Shown one piece after another: positions 16,765 through 25,998 of a stretch of DNA of 64,000 nt. The notes beneath the pieces were generated by a model. The model was not told the DNA's origin. It searched no databases and saw nothing but the letters and a program-made list of their open reading frames with translations. The stretch comes from an uncultured Bacilli bacterium (GTDB lineage Bacteria; Bacillota_I; Bacilli_A; RF39; UBA660), in assembly GCA_934098485.1 (NCBI GenBank), contig CAKOOH010000004.1, positions 1 to 64,000 of the forward strand, in the 5' to 3' direction. Position numbers and translations under genes: made by a program. Position 1 is the stretch's first letter. The number at the start of each line of letters is the position of its first letter.

Positions 16765-17805
16765 TTACTTAAAATATTTTCCAATTACAGGTATTTTTTG
16801 AGTTAAATATGTGCATATATAGGAAAATATAAATATACTTGTTGCGCATCCTATTACATATATGAAGGCATTTTCTCTACCTACATTAAATCTGGAAAGT
16901 AACTGTAATCCTAATACGTGGTATAGGTATATTCCATAAGTTTTACTGGAAATATTAAATATAAATTTATTGCTATCTTTTGTAAAACTATTTTTGCAGC
17001 AAAGAAATAATAAAGTAGATATTATAAATATGTTAATAGAAAAGACGTCAGAAGCAATAGATGATCCATTACTTAATTCATTTAGAGAACTAAAATGAAG
17101 TTCTAAAGCACATGTTATTATTGTAAATAGAATTAAAATAGCCCATAACCATTTATTATTAACTTTTTTAAACATCTTATTATCTAGGTAATAACCTAAG
17201 ACATAATATCCACAATATCCAGTAATTAATGGCAATTGGAATGAATTATATACAGAAACAAATTTTGACATTATTTCTAGATTAGGAATGTTTAATAAAG
17301 TGTAGATTATTATTCGATAAGCAATAAATATTAGTAAATAATATTCAATAATTTTTTCGTCTGTTTTATTAATCCAGGATTTTAAAATTGGAGTAATAAT
17401 ATACAATCCAATTAACATATAAATATACCAATAAGGAACTGGTACATTATTTATAAACACATTGATGACACTCATAAATAAATAATGAACACTAAAATTT
17501 CCATCTAAAATACCATTTATTATATAAATAAGGAAATTAACAAAGCAAAGGGATATTATAACTCTTGGAATATATTTTAAATATATATCTTTACATGTGA
17601 TTTTTTTATTTTTATTAAGAAGTAAAGCGCCAGAAACCATAACAAAAATCGGAACAGCAAAATTACCTAAAGTATTAAAAATTTTGAAAATGGCCAAGTT
17701 TATTTTGCTTCCTTCCTTTACACAACATAAATGCATAGCAATAACAGCAAAACTGGAAATTATTTTTAATAAATCTAAGTATACTTTTCTACTTTTTGTT
17801 TTCAT
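16765..17805 (-). CDS. Acyltransferase 3 family membrane protein
   Basis: 346 aa with about ten membrane helices. The N-terminal block YLDLLKIISSFAVIAMHLCC holds the expected histidine after the first helix, and a PYWYIYMLIGLYIITPIL segment follows; both are typical of the acyltransferase-3 (OafA/WecH-like) family. Such proteins O-acetylate or O-succinylate surface glycans using cytoplasmic acyl donors. The start ATGA overlaps the stop of the upstream fusion gene by 4 nt, so they are coupled. The exact sugar target cannot be read from sequence. Confidence 0.85.
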   Translation of the reverse strand: MKTKSRKVYLDLLKIISSFAVIAMHLCCVKEGSKINLAIFKIFNTLGNFAVPIFVMVSGALLLNKNKKITCKDIYLKYIPRVIISLCFVNFLIYIINGILDGNFSVHYLFMSVINVFINNVPVPYWYIYMLIGLYIITPILKSWINKTDEKIIEYYLLIFIAYRIIIYTLLNIPNLEIMSKFVSVYNSFQLPLITGYCGYYVLGYYLDNKMFKKVNNKWLWAILILFTIITCALELHFSSLNELSNGSSIASDVFSINIFIISTLLFLCCKNSFTKDSNKFIFNISSKTYGIYLYHVLGLQLLSRFNVGRENAFIYVIGCATSIFIFSYICTYLTQKIPVIGKYFK

Positions 17806-20426
17806 AAACCTATCTCACAATCATTTAAAATTTTATTCCAGATTTTAAGTATTTCATCTGGCTCAAAATTTTTAGTTGTTTTTAATGCATTTGCACCTAA
17901 TTTTTTTACTTCTTTAGAGTTATTTAATATGGCATCTAACTTTTCAACATATTCTTTTTCATTGCGACTTTTAATTATGTAACCATTTTCATTGTTACTT
18001 ATGATATCTTCTATACCTGAATCTGTTTTATAGGCGATACAAGGTAGACCATAAGACATGGCTTCTAGTAAAACCATAGGTAAGCCTTCGGATATTGATG
18101 TCATCGCAAAGATACTTGAATCTAAATAATATTTTTCTTGCTCGCGATGACTTAAATAACCAGTAAAGGTTACTCTTTCTGTGATACCTAAATTTTTAGT
18201 TAAATTTTTAAGATTATTCATTTCAGTACCATTACCAATAATATATAATTTAGAATCTTGATTTTTCAATTTAGAAAAAATTGTAATTAAGTCATCTATT
18301 TTTTTACCTTTATCTAATCTACTAACACTAATGATATTTTTATGTTTTAAATCAGACTGGCTAGTTACATTATTAATTAAAATATTAGGTAGTAATACAA
18401 TTTTAGTGTGATGATTATTTTTTAAGAAGACTTCATAATCTTTTTTTAAACTTTTTGTTAGTGCACATAAATAATCAATGTTGTAATATTTTGTTTTTAA
18501 AATGTTTATATATTTTTTATCATTATTATGATGGTGATGCTCCTGAGCAATTTTTATTGTTTCTTCTTTGCCATAGCGACTTAATAAAGTACTAAAATCA
18601 TATCGAGTTGATACAATAGCATCTGACTGATTATTTTCGATTTCATTAATAATTAAGAGTTTCTTTTGTAATAAAATTATAACAGCAATTATCCCTTCTT
18701 TAAATGCTTTTAAAAATTGATGTTTATGAATATAATCTAGAAAGACATCTTTATTAGGTTCATGTTTACAAAGATATTTTACTTTAACTTTTTTATCAAG
18801 TAAACTTGCTTGATTTTGCTTTAAATTATAGAAAGACACTATATCAACATCATAGTTACGACAAAGGGTATTGGCACTATTAATAGTTGCTGTTTCTATT
18901 CCACCATATCCTAGATGTAAACATAAAAAGGTTACCTTCTTTTTAGAGTTTGCAGTCTTTTTTTTTAAGTTACTGGTTTTTTTACATAAAACATACATTA
19001 ATACTAAGAATAAAGATAGATAAATATTTGCATTAGGTTTTCTTAAGAAGGCACCTGAATATTGACCTCCGCCAACTAACAAAGGAATTAAGTAGCATAA
19101 AGTTACAAATTCAGCATTTCTAATAATAGTTGGTTTTTTTACGAATTTTATAAAAGCAATGATAAGAAAATACAAAATAAATACCATATAAATACCAAAC
19201 CCTAGATAACCATAATAGTAGAAAATGGCATCTAAATCGGTTTCTAAATCATAAGATTTAGCAGCAAATCTACTATACCCTACTCCTAAAACTTTGGATA
19301 TGAAATCAGAATCTTCTGTTTCAATTTTAGCGTTTATAATTTTTAAGAATCTATTATCGGCTAATTTATCTGGCGTTAAATTGTTTCTCATATATTTAAC
19401 GACTTTTTCTTCGCCTTGCTTTTCCATTAATTCTGCGTAAATATAACTAGTTTTTAATATTTCCACAATCTTTTGATGTTCTGTTTGATCTATTGGTTCA
19501 TTAGGATTAATAAAAGATGGTTTTGTAGTTTTTGGGCGATTATTATTCGGTTTAGTAGTTGTTGTAGGTCCAGTTGGAGTAGTTATTTTATCTATTTCTT
19601 TTTTACCTGCTTCAATATTTTGATTTGATTTATTGATATTAATATAAGTAAATGAATACTTATATAAAAATACAGTTGAAAATACAAATATTATAGATAT
19701 TACCATTTTAATAATTCTAGTATTAGTACTAACATTCTTTTCTACCATAGCGTTAAATAAGGTAAGAACAGAAGTTGTTACTAGAGTTATATAACATGCT
19801 TTTGTAGCATTAAAATATAATAATATGAAGGCAATTATGCAAGAAAAAATATAAACATAGTTATTTTTACTAAATCCATAATAGACAGCCCAAGGACATA
19901 GGGCACATAATATCATACTTGGTGTATTTGATCCAGTAAACCAACCAATAATTCCTGAATTACTGTAACTATAGGTTGTTTCATACGTATTAGTAATATA
20001 TGATAATGCCACTACAATGAAAATAATAATTAATGATATAAACATACTTTTTTTTATTAATGAAATACTTTTATCATTACTTTTTATATAATCTAACAGC
20101 ATTATGGTTAAAATAGGCATTTGAAATACAAGTACATAGTATTTAGTATCTAAGATTAAATTTAGAGAATTTATGCGATATAAATTAGCGATGTGTAAGA
20201 TAAAAAATATAATAAATGGAGATATAAGTAAAATTAGTTTTTTCTTATTTTTAGAATTTATAAACACAAAAAGTGACATAATTAGTAACATAATTATTCT
20301 AATTACCCAAGAAAAAGAATTATATATTATCTTTATCTGAAAATACGCTATAACGTCAATTATTGGTTGTAATATAATAAAATATAATAACCAGTTGTCT
20401 TTAATATTTTTGAAAACCTTCCCCAT
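17802..20426 (-). CDS. O-antigen ligase/polymerase-like membrane domain fused to GT4 glycosyltransferase
   Basis: 874 aa. Residues 1 to about 480 are polytopic, with about ten to twelve helices. A large outside loop holds a Thr/Pro/Asn-rich stretch (TTPTGPTTTTKPNNN and following) at about 285-315. This layout matches O-antigen ligase/Wzy-type polymerases. After a basic linker, residues about 495-870 are a GT4 glycosyltransferase: LHLGYGGIETATINSANTL, VSRLDKGKKIDDLI, GYLSHREQEKYY, and the SEGLPMVLLEAMSYGLPCIA donor-site block. Polymerisation or ligation and a cytoplasmic sugar transfer would be tethered in one chain. No frameshift or stop separates the halves. Confidence 0.85.
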   Translation of the reverse strand: MGKVFKNIKDNWLLYFIILQPIIDVIAYFQIKIIYNSFSWVIRIIMLLIMSLFVFINSKNKKKLILLISPFIIFFILHIANLYRINSLNLILDTKYYVLVFQMPILTIMLLDYIKSNDKSISLIKKSMFISLIIIFIVVALSYITNTYETTYSYSNSGIIGWFTGSNTPSMILCALCPWAVYYGFSKNNYVYIFSCIIAFILLYFNATKACYITLVTTSVLTLFNAMVEKNVSTNTRIIKMVISIIFVFSTVFLYKYSFTYININKSNQNIEAGKKEIDKITTPTGPTTTTKPNNNRPKTTKPSFINPNEPIDQTEHQKIVEILKTSYIYAELMEKQGEEKVVKYMRNNLTPDKLADNRFLKIINAKIETEDSDFISKVLGVGYSRFAAKSYDLETDLDAIFYYYGYLGFGIYMVFILYFLIIAFIKFVKKPTIIRNAEFVTLCYLIPLLVGGGQYSGAFLRKPNANIYLSLFLVLMYVLCKKTSNLKKKTANSKKKVTFLCLHLGYGGIETATINSANTLCRNYDVDIVSFYNLKQNQASLLDKKVKVKYLCKHEPNKDVFLDYIHKHQFLKAFKEGIIAVIILLQKKLLIINEIENNQSDAIVSTRYDFSTLLSRYGKEETIKIAQEHHHHNNDKKYINILKTKYYNIDYLCALTKSLKKDYEVFLKNNHHTKIVLLPNILINNVTSQSDLKHKNIISVSRLDKGKKIDDLITIFSKLKNQDSKLYIIGNGTEMNNLKNLTKNLGITERVTFTGYLSHREQEKYYLDSSIFAMTSISEGLPMVLLEAMSYGLPCIAYKTDSGIEDIISNNENGYIIKSRNEKEYVEKLDAILNNSKEVKKLGANALKTTKNFEPDEILKIWNKILNDCEIGL

Positions 20427-20433
20427 GTTACAC

Positions 20434-21417
20434 CTACTTTTTTATCATGAAAATTAATTTAATTAGCCAATACTGTTTATAATTAATTAATTTATAAACA
20501 ATTTTTTTATTAGCTGGCATCTTATTTAAATAACAATTTTTCTTAAATTCGGGAAAATTGTTATTAGTATATTGAATAAATTTATCCATTAATTCCTTTT
20601 TTTGACTGCGTTTTATTTTCATGTTTATTACTCTTGTTATGGCACAAATATAAACATGATAAACGCATAAATATTCAATTACATTATAATACTTTTTATA
20701 TATGTTGTGTTTATTTGCGTATGAAACAATTTCATCGATAGCATCTAAAATTTCTAAATTCCGATTTGCTTTTTGACTATTCATAATAGAATTTGCTCTT
20801 ATTAAATAATTATATAGATTTTCTTCTAAAAAAGATGTTTTTTGTGCTTCTACAAAAGCCTTAAAACTATAGTCAAGATCTTCATACCATACTTTGCTTC
20901 TAAATTTAAAATCACTTTTTTCTATTAATGATTTTTTATAAATTTTATTCCAAGCACACATATTACCAAAGATAATTTTTTCAAGTTCATTATTATATAT
21001 TGCTTGACTTGGATAAGTTGCAGATATAATATTTCCTGATTCATCAACAACATTGTTGCCAAAAATTACGACATCGGCTTTTTCGCTTGTTATTTTTTTA
21101 TACGCTCTTTCAACCGCATCGAGATTTAAATAATCATCACTATCAACAAACATGACATAGTCAGCAGTTGCTAATTTTAAACCATTATTTCTAGCATCGC
21201 TTAAGCCTTGATTTTGTTGGTTTAAAACTTTAATTAGTTTAGAGTAATTTTTTGCATATTTATCAATAATTTTATAACCATCATCTGTGCTTCCATCATT
21301 AACTATAATTATTTCAATGTCTTTCATAGTTTGATTTACTAATGTATTTAAACATTTATCTAAATAATCTTTAACATTATATACGGGTACTACTATTGAT
21401 ACTTTTACCTTGTTCAT
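20434..21417 (-). CDS. GT2 family glycosyltransferase
   Basis: 327 aa. The GT-A fold N-terminus is clear: VSIVVPVYNVKDYLDKCLN, IEIIIVNDGSTDDG, and the DSDDYL DXD-type motif (near residue 92). Charged helices fill the C-terminal third, with no membrane helices. It is 35-40 percent similar by eye to the next gene in its first 100 residues, so the pair likely arose by duplication. It acts in the cytoplasm, adding sugars to the lipid-linked repeat unit; donor and linkage are unknown. Confidence 0.9.
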   Translation of the reverse strand: MNKVKVSIVVPVYNVKDYLDKCLNTLVNQTMKDIEIIIVNDGSTDDGYKIIDKYAKNYSKLIKVLNQQNQGLSDARNNGLKLATADYVMFVDSDDYLNLDAVERAYKKITSEKADVVIFGNNVVDESGNIISATYPSQAIYNNELEKIIFGNMCAWNKIYKKSLIEKSDFKFRSKVWYEDLDYSFKAFVEAQKTSFLEENLYNYLIRANSIMNSQKANRNLEILDAIDEIVSYANKHNIYKKYYNVIEYLCVYHVYICAITRVINMKIKRSQKKELMDKFIQYTNNNFPEFKKNCYLNKMPANKKIVYKLINYKQYWLIKLIFMIKK

Positions 21418-21427
21418 ATTTTTTCTC

Positions 21428-22375
21428 CTAATGGCCTATATTTTTAATTTTAATAATTAACTTTGATAATTTATATAATTTATTATAGTTTAGCCAAGCA
21501 ATCAATTTTCTTTTTATGCTAATAGTTTTATAAAAATCCATTTTTTGATAATTATTTATCTTTTGATGACAATAATCGATAAAAGTTTTTATTACTTTCT
21601 TGGCATCTTTATTTTTTTGTAAGGCTACCCTATTAATGGAAGTAATTAATATATGATCAAAAATTAAATAACTAATAACATTTTCGTCATATAAATCATG
21701 TTCTTTAGAATATGCTATTAAATCCTCTATGACAGTTATCATGTCTAAATTTTTAAGAGAGTTATTATTACTCATTGTAGATACTCTTCTAGCATTGCAG
21801 TGATAATATCCCTTTGATATTGTACTAATTTTAACATTTTGCATCAAGAACTTAGTTGTAAAATCAAAATCTTCGTACCATTCTCCATTTAAAAATCGAA
21901 TGTCTCCGATAATACTTTTTTTAAAAATCTTATTACATGCTGATGGTGTTACTTTATATACTGAATCATATTTAGTACAATTATAATTTTTAGTAGAACC
22001 ATCTTCGTAATGATCTATCATGTCACAAATTACAATATCACTATTATCTTTTTGTGCTAAATTATACATTTCTAATAAGGCATTTTCATCAAGCCAGTCG
22101 TCACTATCAACAAAACTAATGTACTCGCCAGTAGCCTTTTCTAAACCTAAGTTGCGGGCAGAACCTTGGCCACCATTTTCTTTAATAAAAGATTTTACTA
22201 ATTTAGGATATTTTTTTACATATTTATCTATTATGGCTTGAGAATTATCAGGACTTCCGTCGTTGACAACAATAATTTCAATATCTTTTAAAGTTTGATT
22301 TACCAAAGAATTTAAACATTTATCAATATATTTTTCTACATTATAAACAGGAACAATCACACTTATTTTTTTCAT
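21428..22375 (-). CDS. GT2 family glycosyltransferase
   Basis: 315 aa. Same layout as its neighbour: ISVIVPVYNVEKYIDKCLN, IEIIVVNDGSPDNS, NGGQGSARNLGLEKATGEY and DSDDWLDE with the metal-binding acidic motif. RBS GAGGTG precedes the ATG. A long AT-rich hairpin and a possible promoter (TATAAT box near 22403) lie in the 116 bp upstream, so this gene may also start a transcript. Donor sugar unknown. Confidence 0.9.
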   Translation of the reverse strand: MKKISVIVPVYNVEKYIDKCLNSLVNQTLKDIEIIVVNDGSPDNSQAIIDKYVKKYPKLVKSFIKENGGQGSARNLGLEKATGEYISFVDSDDWLDENALLEMYNLAQKDNSDIVICDMIDHYEDGSTKNYNCTKYDSVYKVTPSACNKIFKKSIIGDIRFLNGEWYEDFDFTTKFLMQNVKISTISKGYYHCNARRVSTMSNNNSLKNLDMITVIEDLIAYSKEHDLYDENVISYLIFDHILITSINRVALQKNKDAKKVIKTFIDYCHQKINNYQKMDFYKTISIKRKLIAWLNYNKLYKLSKLIIKIKNIGH

Positions 22376-22427
22376 ATATTAAGGCACCTCATTTTCTTCT
22401 CTATTATACTATATAATTGTGTTTTAT

Positions 22428-22471
22428 ATATAAATTTAAATAAAATCACTATGTTTTATTTAAATTTATAT
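22428..22471. repeat. Long AT-only inverted repeat between licD and GT2 genes
   Basis: A perfect 18-bp stem (core arms TATAAATTTAAATAAAA at 22429-22445 and its complement at 22454-22470) with an 8-nt loop. It has no T run directly after it on the minus strand, so it may be a weak terminator, a processing site or an mRNA-stabilising hairpin. Confidence 0.7.
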
Positions 22472-22491
22472 TAATAATTAAAAATTCAATA

Positions 22492-23337
22492 TTATTTAAT
22501 CTTTTTATTTTTATTTATTTCTTTATACTCCTTATAAGAATGTTTTAAATCTAATATGTATGGTGTATGCGTTTTGGCTTCTATTTGTTTAGGACTTGGT
22601 ATTTGCATATAATCACCATATATTTTCTTTAAATAAGAATCAGAATCGTTAGGAATTGGTAATTTTATATCCTCAAATTTAACATATTTGGGTTTGCCTA
22701 AAACTTTGTTAGAAACGACATTTAAATCAAAACCATCACCATCAAATATAGAAACACAGTTTTCATAGTCATCACAATTATATTTTAAGCATTTTTTAGT
22801 CGTATATTTTAAAATTCTTTTTTTACCGAATATTTTTAAAAAAATTTTAAATATACTGTATAAAAATTTGCTATTTATAACATTACGATTTGCTGATAAC
22901 GCAAAAGCACGATTTATTTCTAAGATCTTTCTTTTTATTTTACTATTTGGAACACCTACTAAAGGAAATACATCAACATAAACTCCATTTGTAATGTTTT
23001 CATATTTATTACCTTCTTCAATAAGTGTCGTTTTAATATTACGTATTTTAGCAAAAGATAAATAATAATTAGGCTCTGTTTCGGGCGTTTGAACAAAGTA
23101 TTTATTAGGATCTAAATCTTTTTGACAAGCTTCTAAAAACTCATTGTACTGTTCATATTTTATCATTATGTCAAAATCATCATCCCATGGAATAAAACCT
23201 TGATGCCTAACGGCTCCTAAAACAGAACCATATGCTAAAAAATATTCAATATTATGCTTTTTACATATTTTATCTATGTCTTTTACTATTTCTAAAATGC
23301 ATAATTGTAAATCTCGTTTATAATCTTTCATTGGCAC
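22492..23337 (-). CDS. licD: LicD family phosphotransferase
   Basis: 281 aa. The LicD signature is clear: EYFLAYGSVLGAVRHQGF followed by IPWDDDFDIMI (about residues 30-58), the nucleotidyltransferase-fold active site. LicD proteins move phosphocholine (or a similar phospho-group) from a CDP/CMP-activated donor onto teichoic acid, capsule or LPS sugars. A LicC/PntC-like cytidylyltransferase lies in the same locus at 28513-29415, which could make the donor. No choline kinase (LicA) is seen in the window. It lies 3 bp after the sulfotransferase-like gene. Confidence 0.9.
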   Translation of the reverse strand: MPMKDYKRDLQLCILEIVKDIDKICKKHNIEYFLAYGSVLGAVRHQGFIPWDDDFDIMIKYEQYNEFLEACQKDLDPNKYFVQTPETEPNYYLSFAKIRNIKTTLIEEGNKYENITNGVYVDVFPLVGVPNSKIKRKILEINRAFALSANRNVINSKFLYSIFKIFLKIFGKKRILKYTTKKCLKYNCDDYENCVSIFDGDGFDLNVVSNKVLGKPKYVKFEDIKLPIPNDSDSYLKKIYGDYMQIPSPKQIEAKTHTPYILDLKHSYKEYKEINKNKKIK

Positions 23338-23340
23338 TAC

Positions 23341-24396
23341 CTAATCGAACTCTACCGTTTCTTCTACTTTATTATCTATTTTGTAAGGAAACTTATATAA
23401 ATATGATTTAAGTTTGTTTTCAATTATTTTAATTTCATCTTTATAGGCTTCACTACTATATATTTGGGTATTTTTGATAGACATTTCTGGAATAAAGCGT
23501 GTTTTTTTATTTATATGATCTTCGGGTTTAAAGCCAATAAACTTTTCTATTTTCTTAACGGTATCATCATATTTATAAATTAAATCTTCAAAATGAATTC
23601 TTAACACTTTTTCAGAATGACATGGTTTTTCCATTTCGCGCATATTTTTATATACTTCGCAAAATTTTTCTGCGTCTGTAGGAAATGGTACAGCTATTTT
23701 TTTGCTTTGCCAAATATATTTATTTATAATATATACATCTCTTGGATCACGATCAACAACAATAACTTTTAATTCATCTCCAAAATAGTTATCTAATCTA
23801 AATAAATTAAAAGGAAGTAATAACTGGTCCATAATTATGTTATCATGACCTTTGGATGCTTCATTTAAAACCTTATTTATATACTCTTTAGCAGCAGGGT
23901 AAAATTCTTCGGGTTTAATATAAGATAATTTCATTCCATCATTATATTTTAATACAGGCTTATTAAAGTATTTATTTTTAGTTATCATTTTAAAAGGTTT
24001 TCTAACTAGTAATTTTAGGAACATGTTAAAGTTAACTTCTTCTTGATAATACCAAAAACCAGAAAATTTAAACTGAGTTATTTTTTCAACAAATTCTTCT
24101 GTATAATCCATAAATTTTGGTCCTATTATTTTTTTGTAATTGCCTACCCACCAAAATGGTTTATCGTATAATTTTTTCATTTGTTCTTCAAATAATCTTA
24201 TTGATGCATCACTTTTAATGGCATTATTACCAATTAGTAAGTGATCTTCTAAATCAAATAAACCATTGGGGCAATGTAAGAATACATACTCAAATGATTT
24301 ATATTCATTAAAACAATCTTTGTATTCAGCGAGCAAATCAGTTACGGCAGAAGAACCAGATCCCATGTAACCTGTTGCAACCATTAATTTTTTCAT
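23341..24396 (-). CDS. Sulfotransferase-like P-loop protein
   Basis: 351 aa. The N-terminal loop GYMGSGSSAVTDLLAEY (residues 8-24) corresponds to the 5'-phosphosulfate loop of PAPS-dependent sulfotransferases, and VIVVDRDPRDVYIINKY (about 215) to the 3'-phosphate-binding strand. A C-terminal block around IHFEDLIYKYDDTVKKIEKF is also typical. This predicts transfer of sulfate from PAPS to a glycan, cytoplasmic. No PAPS synthesis genes lie in the window, so the donor must come from elsewhere or the protein does something else. It lies between flippase and licD, overlapping neither, within one tight operon. Confidence 0.75.
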   Translation of the reverse strand: MKKLMVATGYMGSGSSAVTDLLAEYKDCFNEYKSFEYVFLHCPNGLFDLEDHLLIGNNAIKSDASIRLFEEQMKKLYDKPFWWVGNYKKIIGPKFMDYTEEFVEKITQFKFSGFWYYQEEVNFNMFLKLLVRKPFKMITKNKYFNKPVLKYNDGMKLSYIKPEEFYPAAKEYINKVLNEASKGHDNIIMDQLLLPFNLFRLDNYFGDELKVIVVDRDPRDVYIINKYIWQSKKIAVPFPTDAEKFCEVYKNMREMEKPCHSEKVLRIHFEDLIYKYDDTVKKIEKFIGFKPEDHINKKTRFIPEMSIKNTQIYSSEAYKDEIKIIENKLKSYLYKFPYKIDNKVEETVEFD

Positions 24397-24399
24397 TAG

Positions 24400-25848
24400 T
24401 TACCTCTTAATCTTTCTAAAAAATTTATTTATAATTAAATTTAAATTATCATCTTTTTTGTAAAATAAAATGCCAACATAAGCGATAACGCAAATAATAA
24501 TTATTAATAATGTGTTAAATAAAAAACTTAAATTCAATTGTCTAATAAGTAATGATATAGGGATAAAAGACAAAGATAATAATAAGTACAAAATGTTTTG
24601 TTTAGTGAATAATTTGTAATTTATTTTAAGTTTGTTTTTTATGTAATGGAATAATAGTAAACATAATGATAATTCAACTATTCCTGTCGTGAACATACAA
24701 TTAAAAGGTGTAAATACTTTGAAAAATATTAATAAAGTATTAAAAACTAAGTTCATACTTCCACATATTAAACTAAACTTTACTATTTTTTTCTCTTGAT
24801 TATTAGGATACATTACCAAGTTAACCATAGTAGATTCAACACTGATGACAATTTTAACAATGCAAGCAAGCATTAATGTTGATATGATAGAAATATATTT
24901 TTCGCCAGCATATAAAATAACAACTTCTTTGGCTAGGACAAAGACTCCTAAACACATAGGCAAAATAATAAAAAGTAAAGAAGAAACCGATTTATTTAAA
25001 GTTGCTTCATAACTTTGTTTTCCTTCATTTTCAATCAAATAAGATAGTCTAGGAATTGAAACATTTATAATAGCATATGGTATGGCTGCTAGTGTAGAAA
25101 TTATATAATATGGTATATAGTACATTGTAACTGCAACATCACTAGCAAATTTTCCTAGCATTACCTTATCTAATTGACTATATAGTAAGTCAATATTGGT
25201 AATAACAAAAACTAGAAATAGTGGTTTTAAATATTTTTTAAATTTAATCTCAGAAAAGTCAAATTTTATCCTTCTTTTAGCATAAATAAAGCTAACAATA
25301 TTATTTAAAAATACTGTTAAGCATATTATTATTGAATATATGATTACATCATCAGGTTTTCTAACAAAAATAAACAAAGATAACATATATAGTATTTTTA
25401 TAATGAGAGTTTTAATGGTAATAAATTGATAATTTTCTAGAGCTTCATTAACAAATTCTATGTAAAAAATATTACCTACAATTTGAATTAGCATAACCAG
25501 ATAAAGAGTGTGGGTAATTCCTGAAGAAATTAATCTAGCATATATAAAATAAATTAATCCGACAAATATATTGGATAGTAAAGATAGTAAAAATAAGTTG
25601 CTTAATAGTTTTGAAACTTTCTCTTTATTATCACGAATCTTACTAATTTCTCTAATTCCATAAGTATAAATACCAAATGAAGCAAAAGTTAAAAAAAACT
25701 GAAAATCAGCATAAACTTTATTGTATGCCCCATATAATTCTACATTTAAAAGTTTTACGATATATGGTCCTACTAATAAAGGAATGACTATATTGGCAAA
25801 GCTTAATAGTGCTTTGTATATTGTATTTTTAAAAAGTGTTTTTTTCAT
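24400..25848 (-). CDS. Lipid-linked polysaccharide flippase (Wzx/MATE-like)
   Basis: 482 aa with about 12 to 14 membrane helices. The N-terminal stretch FKNTIYKALLSFANIVIPLL and the YGAYNKVYADFQFF segment are typical of the polysaccharide biosynthesis/Wzx branch of the MOP superfamily. It moves undecaprenyl-linked repeat units across the membrane. I use the ATG at 25848 (GGGA 4 nt upstream) rather than an ATG 12 bp earlier that has no spaced ribosome site. Confidence 0.9.
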   Translation of the reverse strand: MKKTLFKNTIYKALLSFANIVIPLLVGPYIVKLLNVELYGAYNKVYADFQFFLTFASFGIYTYGIREISKIRDNKEKVSKLLSNLFLLSLLSNIFVGLIYFIYARLISSGITHTLYLVMLIQIVGNIFYIEFVNEALENYQFITIKTLIIKILYMLSLFIFVRKPDDVIIYSIIICLTVFLNNIVSFIYAKRRIKFDFSEIKFKKYLKPLFLVFVITNIDLLYSQLDKVMLGKFASDVAVTMYYIPYYIISTLAAIPYAIINVSIPRLSYLIENEGKQSYEATLNKSVSSLLFIILPMCLGVFVLAKEVVILYAGEKYISIISTLMLACIVKIVISVESTMVNLVMYPNNQEKKIVKFSLICGSMNLVFNTLLIFFKVFTPFNCMFTTGIVELSLCLLLFHYIKNKLKINYKLFTKQNILYLLLSLSFIPISLLIRQLNLSFLFNTLLIIIICVIAYVGILFYKKDDNLNLIINKFFRKIKR

Positions 25849-25940
25849 ATGATCCCACACATTCTCTTAAAATTATAACATATGTAACTTTATAAGTAAA
25901 TTTCCAATATCTTTAATATTTAAATATTATTTAAAGAAAC

Positions 25941-25998
25941 AAAAAAAGAAAATTAATCTTTGGTAGTATATAAACTTTTTTAGGTTAATTTTCTTTTT
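25941..25998 (-). terminator. Terminator after SGNH gene
   Basis: Fourteen-bp perfect arms AAAAAGAAAATTAA (25943-25956) and complement (25985-25998) around a 28-nt loop, followed on the minus strand by T residues. It starts within the SGNH stop codon. Confidence 0.65.

Noticed and set aside
24400..25860. Transposon or prophage boundary around the glycan locus
   Set aside because: No integrase, transposase, tRNA gene or flanking direct repeats were found, and codon use resembles the neighbours.
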